Source: Streptomyces sp. A0958 (GTDB lineage Bacteria; Actinomycetota; Actinomycetes; Streptomycetales; Streptomycetaceae). From it: a stretch of 64,000 bases of DNA. The stretch lies in assembly GCF_004795035.1 (NCBI RefSeq), contig NZ_SSBK01000010.1:112977-176976 (forward strand), given 5' to 3'. Under the pieces are notes generated by a model. The model was given only the letters and a program-made list of their open reading frames with translations. It searched no databases and was not told the DNA's origin. The translations under genes were made by a program, and so were the position numbers. Below are positions 60,892 through 64,000 of this stretch, in pieces. The stretch's first letter is position 1. Every line of letters starts with the position of its first letter.

Positions 60892-61398
60892 ATGAGCTGG
60901 CTCCCCGATGACTTCGTCCATCCCGTCCTCGTACAGCTGCCGGGCAGTGGTCATCACCTGCGGCCGATCCGGGAGGCGGACACCCCGCTCGACTATCCGG
61001 CTGTGATGGGTTCGCGCGAGCGGCTGTGGACCATCTTCGGCCCAGCCTGGGGCTGGCCCGCGGCCACCATGACATACGAGGCCGACCAGGCCGACCTGTT
61101 GCGGCACGAGAAGGAGATCGCCGCACACCAGTCTTTCAACTACGCGCTGTTCGACAAGGCGGAGACAGCTCTGCTCGGCTGCGTTTACATCGACCCACCG
61201 GAGAGGGCTGGCGCGGACGGCGAGATCTCCTGGTGGGTGGTGGACGAACTGGTGGGCAGCAAGGTCGAGCAGGCCCTCGACGAGCTGGTGCCGCAGTGGA
61301 TCTCCGCCGATTGGCCGTTCGAGCAGCCGCGCTTCCTCGGCCGCGAGATCTCCTGGCCGGACTGGCTCGCCCTGCCGGAGCAGCCGACGCGTAGGTAG
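60892..61398 (+). CDS. GNAT-like acetyltransferase family protein
   Basis: A 168-residue protein from ATG 60892 (MSWLPDDFVHPVLVQLPGSGHHLRPIREADTPLDYPAVMGSRERLW). It has an N-terminal part of GNAT type (HHLRPIREAD, the start of beta 1 and alpha 1), YALFDKAETALLGCVYIDPP (beta 4-like) and a C-terminal ISWWVVDELVGSKVEQALDELVPQWI that takes the place of the acetyl-CoA helix. The pyrophosphate loop Q/RxxGxG/A is not clear, so activity is uncertain. It is flanked by direct IS-end repeats, so may have been moved or framed by transposition. Confidence 0.6.
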   Translation: MSWLPDDFVHPVLVQLPGSGHHLRPIREADTPLDYPAVMGSRERLWTIFGPAWGWPAATMTYEADQADLLRHEKEIAAHQSFNYALFDKAETALLGCVYIDPPERAGADGEISWWVVDELVGSKVEQALDELVPQWISADWPFEQPRFLGREISWPDWLALPEQPTRR

Positions 61399-61439
61399 CT
61401 TTTGTCGTAATGCTCTGGGGACTTGGTGCTCGATCGGCC

Positions 61440-61488
61440 GTCTCGATTGGGTGATCGTCGGGTGCCCGGCGCATGCGAGGAGGGCTTC
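61440..61488 (+). repeat. direct repeat, right copy (IS 5-prime end)
   Basis: Starts GTCTCGATTGGGTGATCG and is followed by TGCCCGGCGCATGCGAGGAGGG, matching 60785-60832. It lies about 50 bp upstream of the decayed transposase ORF, as the leader of that IS. Confidence 0.65.
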
Positions 61489-61534
61489 CTGAACAGCTCG
61501 CTGGTGTCGAATCACCGAGCAACAGGAGGTCCTG

Positions 61535-61879
61535 GTGTCGCAGTCTTGCGTGCCGATGCCCGCGCAGTCCACCGCGGGTACTCGGGAGCGTGACTGTCTG
61601 GCTCACCGGTTCGGAAACGCTGCTGACAATCGGCTGCGAGAGCGTCGGTATCCGAGCGACATGACGGACGCGGAGTCGCAGTTGGTCAAGGCGGATGCAG
61701 TGGTCGGCGCCGGAACCCGTGGCTTCGACGGCGGCAGGCTGGTCAACGGACGCAAGCGGCACGTCGTGGCCGACACCCTCGGCCTGCTGCTGGGGGTGAT
61801 GGTCACCGCTGGGACAGCTATCTGCTCTGCTACCTCCGCGGCTCGGCGGACATCATCGTCGGGCTGGCCGAGCAACTGA
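61535..61879 (+). pseudogene. internally deleted IS5-family transposase
   Basis: A 114-codon ORF from GTG 61535 (ACAGGAGGTCCTG before it). It reads ERRYPSDMTDAES and then directly LVKADAVVGAGTRGFDGG and NGRKRHVVADTLGLLLGVMV. In intact relatives YPSDLTDAEW and DSQSVKADAVVGADSRGFDGGK are separated by about 100 residues, so an in-frame deletion has fused them. The first catalytic Asp (DSQSVK) is now Glu and the rest of the catalytic domain is missing, so it is inactive. Confidence 0.8.
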
Positions 61880-62150
61880 GCTGATATCCAGCAACGGACA
61901 AGGCGGCATGCCCCAGGTGATCGATCCACCGGGCGAAGATCCCGCCGTCGGCACCGACAATGTGGTCGAAGTCGTCGGGGACTGGAGGGCGCCACCACCC
62001 CGCAGAGGCCAAGAGCGAGGACACCGGCGCCGACCCAGGTGGAGTCCCAGCCTCAGATCCAGATCCAGATCCAGTTCGGGCCCTGGTGTTCGCGGATGCC
62101 CTGCCGGTCCGGCTGGCGGCTAGCGGTGTCCCGGGGCGCGGGGAGACGCG

Positions 62151-63191
62151 CTAGTCGGCGACGAGCCGACTCAGGGCCTGGCCGGCCTTGAGTCCGGAGC
62201 CGGTCAGGACCAGGACGACGGTGTCGTTGGGGCTGACGTGTCCCGTAGCGCTGAACTGGCGGAGAGCCGGTAGGACTTGGGCGCTGGTGGGCTCGACGTA
62301 CACGCCGGTGGCGGCGAGCTCTCGGACGGCGGGCAGGAGTTCGTCCTCGGCCACCACGGTGGCGGCGCCGTTGCTGTCCCGGATCGCCTGGAGGACTTCC
62401 CGATCGCGCACCGGCTGGGCGATGGCCGTCCCCTCGGCGAGCGTCGCGGGCCAGGTACGAGCGTCGACGGCGGCGGCTCCACTGGTGAAGGCGCGGACGA
62501 GGGGGCAGCACTGCTGGGGCTGGCTGACCAGGATGCGGGGCACCTGGTGGATCTCGCCGGACCGTTTGAGCTCGGCGAAGCCCATGGCGCATCCCAGAAC
62601 GAGGCTGCCGGCACACGCGGGGACGAGCACGGCCGAGGGGGCGGTGAAGCGCAGATCCTCCCAAATCTCGTAGGCGATCAGCTTGACGCCCTGAAGGAAC
62701 TGAGGGTGCCAGTTGTGGCTTGCGTAGAAGCGGGTGCCGGCACGTCGGATGGCTTCGTCGGCGACGTCCTGACGGCTGCCGGGGACGAGGTCCACGTCGG
62801 CTCCGTGCAGGCGGCTTTGCACGATCTTCGAGGGAGAGGCGGAGGCGGGCGCGATGATCTGGGCGTCGATGCCGGCGGCGGCGCAGTAGGCGGCGACGGA
62901 GGAGCCACCGTTGCCGCTGGAGTCCTCCAGGATCTGCATGACGCCTTGGTGGCGCAGCGTACTGATCATGACGGAGCTGCCGCGGTCCTTGAAACTGCCG
63001 GTGGGGTTCATGGACTCGGTCTTGATGGTGACCCGCAGGCCGGCGAGGGTGCGCTGCAGCAACGGGGTGCGGCCCTCGCCCAGGGTGACAGGTTCACCCT
63101 GGGGGAGAGGGAGTGCGGCGCGGTAGCGCCATTGGGAGTTGATGCTGGTGTCGATCTGCCGACGGGTGATGCCGGGCAGAGGCTCCATCAT
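62151..63191 (-). CDS. threonine synthase-like PLP enzyme, N-terminus probably cut by an IS
   Basis: At least 346 residues of a fold type II PLP enzyme. Lys68 in MNPTGSFKDRGSSVM forms the Schiff base, EDSSGNGGSSVAAYCAAAGI is the phosphate loop, and LVLTGSGLKAGQAL closes the domain as in threonine synthase. Upstream of the first ATG (63191) the same frame continues LTDRSGHRYAPDQPRWHGDDG, which resembles the RYPLDxPRWRCxCGG region of threonine synthases. No start codon precedes it before the sequence turns into that of the adjacent IS5 element near 63280. So either the enzyme starts at ATG 63191, or its 5-prime end has been lost. It may make or degrade a hydroxy amino acid. Confidence 0.75.
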   Translation of the reverse strand: MMEPLPGITRRQIDTSINSQWRYRAALPLPQGEPVTLGEGRTPLLQRTLAGLRVTIKTESMNPTGSFKDRGSSVMISTLRHQGVMQILEDSSGNGGSSVAAYCAAAGIDAQIIAPASASPSKIVQSRLHGADVDLVPGSRQDVADEAIRRAGTRFYASHNWHPQFLQGVKLIAYEIWEDLRFTAPSAVLVPACAGSLVLGCAMGFAELKRSGEIHQVPRILVSQPQQCCPLVRAFTSGAAAVDARTWPATLAEGTAIAQPVRDREVLQAIRDSNGAATVVAEDELLPAVRELAATGVYVEPTSAQVLPALRQFSATGHVSPNDTVVLVLTGSGLKAGQALSRLVAD

Positions 63192-63381
63192 CAGCGGGCT
63201 GCCGTCGTCACCGTGCCAACGGGGTTGGTCGGGTGCGTAGCGGTGGCCGCTTCGGTCCGTGAGCTGGGGCGTGGTGTCAGAGGGCGGTATGTGACGTGAT
63301 GTCGTGTTTGTTGTCGCTGGAACGTGTGGCAGATGCGTATCGGGGCTGATCGGGGTGTCCTGTCGTGCTGGAGTGTTCCTC

Positions 63382-64000
63382 GTGAGTGACCGCCAGCTCT
63401 ACAAGAGCGACTTGTCCGACGAGCGGTGGGCCCTGATCGAGCCCGTCATCGCCTCCTGGAAGGCTCAGCATCCCTCCGTCAGCGGCCACCAGGGCACTTA
63501 CGAGATGCGGGAGATCGTCAACGCCCTGCTCTACCAGTCCCGTACCGGCTGCCAGTGGGCCTACCTCCCCCACGACCTGCCCCCGGCCGGCGCAGTGAAG
63601 TACTACTTCTACAAGTGGCGCGACGACGGCACTGACCAGACCATCCATGATCTGCTGCGCTGGCAGGTCCGCGAGAGCCGGGGGCGCAAGGCCGACCCGA
63701 GCCTGGTGGTGCTGGACACCCAGAGCCTGCACGCGGCCGTCGGGGTGCCCGCCGACACCACCGGAAGGGACGCGGCAAAAAAAGTCCCAGGCCGCAAGCG
63801 CGGCCTGGCAGTTGATGTCCTCGGTCTGGTGATCGCGGTGGTGGTGCTGGCTGCGTCGGCGCACGACAACGCCGCTGGGATCGCGTTGCTGGACAAGGTC
63901 GCCGCCGACACCGACACGGTGCAGAAGGCCCTGGTGGACCAGGGGTTCAAGACCACCGTCATCGATCACGGGCAGAAGGTGGGCATCGACGTCGAGGTCG
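63382..64000 (+). CDS. IS5-family transposase, N-terminal part, running off the window
   Basis: An open frame from GTG 63382 to the end of the window, 206 codons. VSDRQLYKSDLSDERWALIEPVI is the usual start, followed by YEMREIVNALLYQSRTGCQWAYLPHDLPP and VKYYFYKWRDDGTDQTIHDLLR, then VVLDTQSLHAAVG (first catalytic Asp), GRKRGLAVDVLGLVIAVVVLAASAHDN (second Asp region). The sequence GCAAAAAAAGTC at 63775-63786 holds an A7 run, of the sort used for frameshifting in some IS, but the frame continues uninterrupted through it. It is the mobile_element core of the IS whose left end lies near 63280. Confidence 0.88.
   Translation, partial: MSDRQLYKSDLSDERWALIEPVIASWKAQHPSVSGHQGTYEMREIVNALLYQSRTGCQWAYLPHDLPPAGAVKYYFYKWRDDGTDQTIHDLLRWQVRESRGRKADPSLVVLDTQSLHAAVGVPADTTGRDAAKKVPGRKRGLAVDVLGLVIAVVVLAASAHDNAAGIALLDKVAADTDTVQKALVDQGFKTTVIDHGQKVGIDVEV

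Noticed and set aside
62050..62080. Short CAGATC tandem repeat
   Set aside because: About four copies only, non-coding and without neighbouring signal; likely simple-sequence slippage.
63775..63786. Programmed frameshift at the A7 run of the transposase
   Set aside because: The zero frame stays open and gives family-like sequence on both sides, so no shift is needed within the visible part.

Overview
The window is high-GC actinobacterial DNA with strong GC bias at third codon positions, frequent GTG starts and many TetR/MarR-regulated small operons. Gene families such as DUF5133 and DUF3626, a class IV lanthipeptide locus, a perfect CebR operator and actinobacterial IS5-type elements point to a Streptomyces or a close relative. 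It reads as an accessory part of the chromosome: almost every operon is a self-contained metabolic, transport or natural-product module, and no ribosomal or core replication genes are present. Everything was read by eye from sequence; no database search was run.

Layout. 0-9.5 kb: flavin-reductase-like fragment, MFS pump with MarR regulator, PAP2-type membrane enzyme, secreted GH5 cellulase with a CebR box, a stand-alone ArgJ-type acetyltransferase, DoxX/TetR pair and an F420-type luciferase-like oxidoreductase. 9.6-14.8 kb: sugar-porter MFS, TetR plus divergent FAD monooxygenase with three phased operators, a membrane-anchored Mrr-like nuclease domain and a frameshifted hypothetical gene. 14.6-17.6 kb: a compact minus-strand operon made of a strong promoter, a 22-residue peptide gene, an attenuator-like hairpin, a PaaK-like adenylate-forming enzyme and a presenilin/SPP-like intramembrane aspartyl protease. 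This is the best candidate for an undescribed system. 17.6-30 kb: response-regulator remnant, CPA1 Na+/H+ antiporter, VOC protein, TetX-like monooxygenase/TetR pair, several hypotheticals, SIR2 deacetylase, class III nucleotidyl cyclase coupled to a universal stress protein, and a membrane export-type protein.

30.2-51.5 kb: a PUFA-synthase-like iterative type I PKS locus. A minus-strand operon runs thioester reductase, PfaD-type enoyl reductase, PfaA-like protein (KS-AT-ACP-KR-DH) and PfaC-like protein (KS-CLF-AT-DH-DH). A divergent WS/DGAT acyltransferase, an FMO-type monooxygenase and an ABC exporter follow. The logical reading is: build a long acyl chain on one ACP, release it reductively as aldehyde/alcohol, then esterify it. 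51.6-57.5 kb: a small secreted protein, then a class IV lanthipeptide operon (LanL synthetase, precursor peptide, long hairpin, ABC transporter pair). 57.6-64 kb: hypothetical gene, SDR/TetR pair with operators, VOC and acetyltransferase genes, and a threonine-synthase-like gene, interspersed with decayed IS5-type transposases and one intact transposase start running off the window end.
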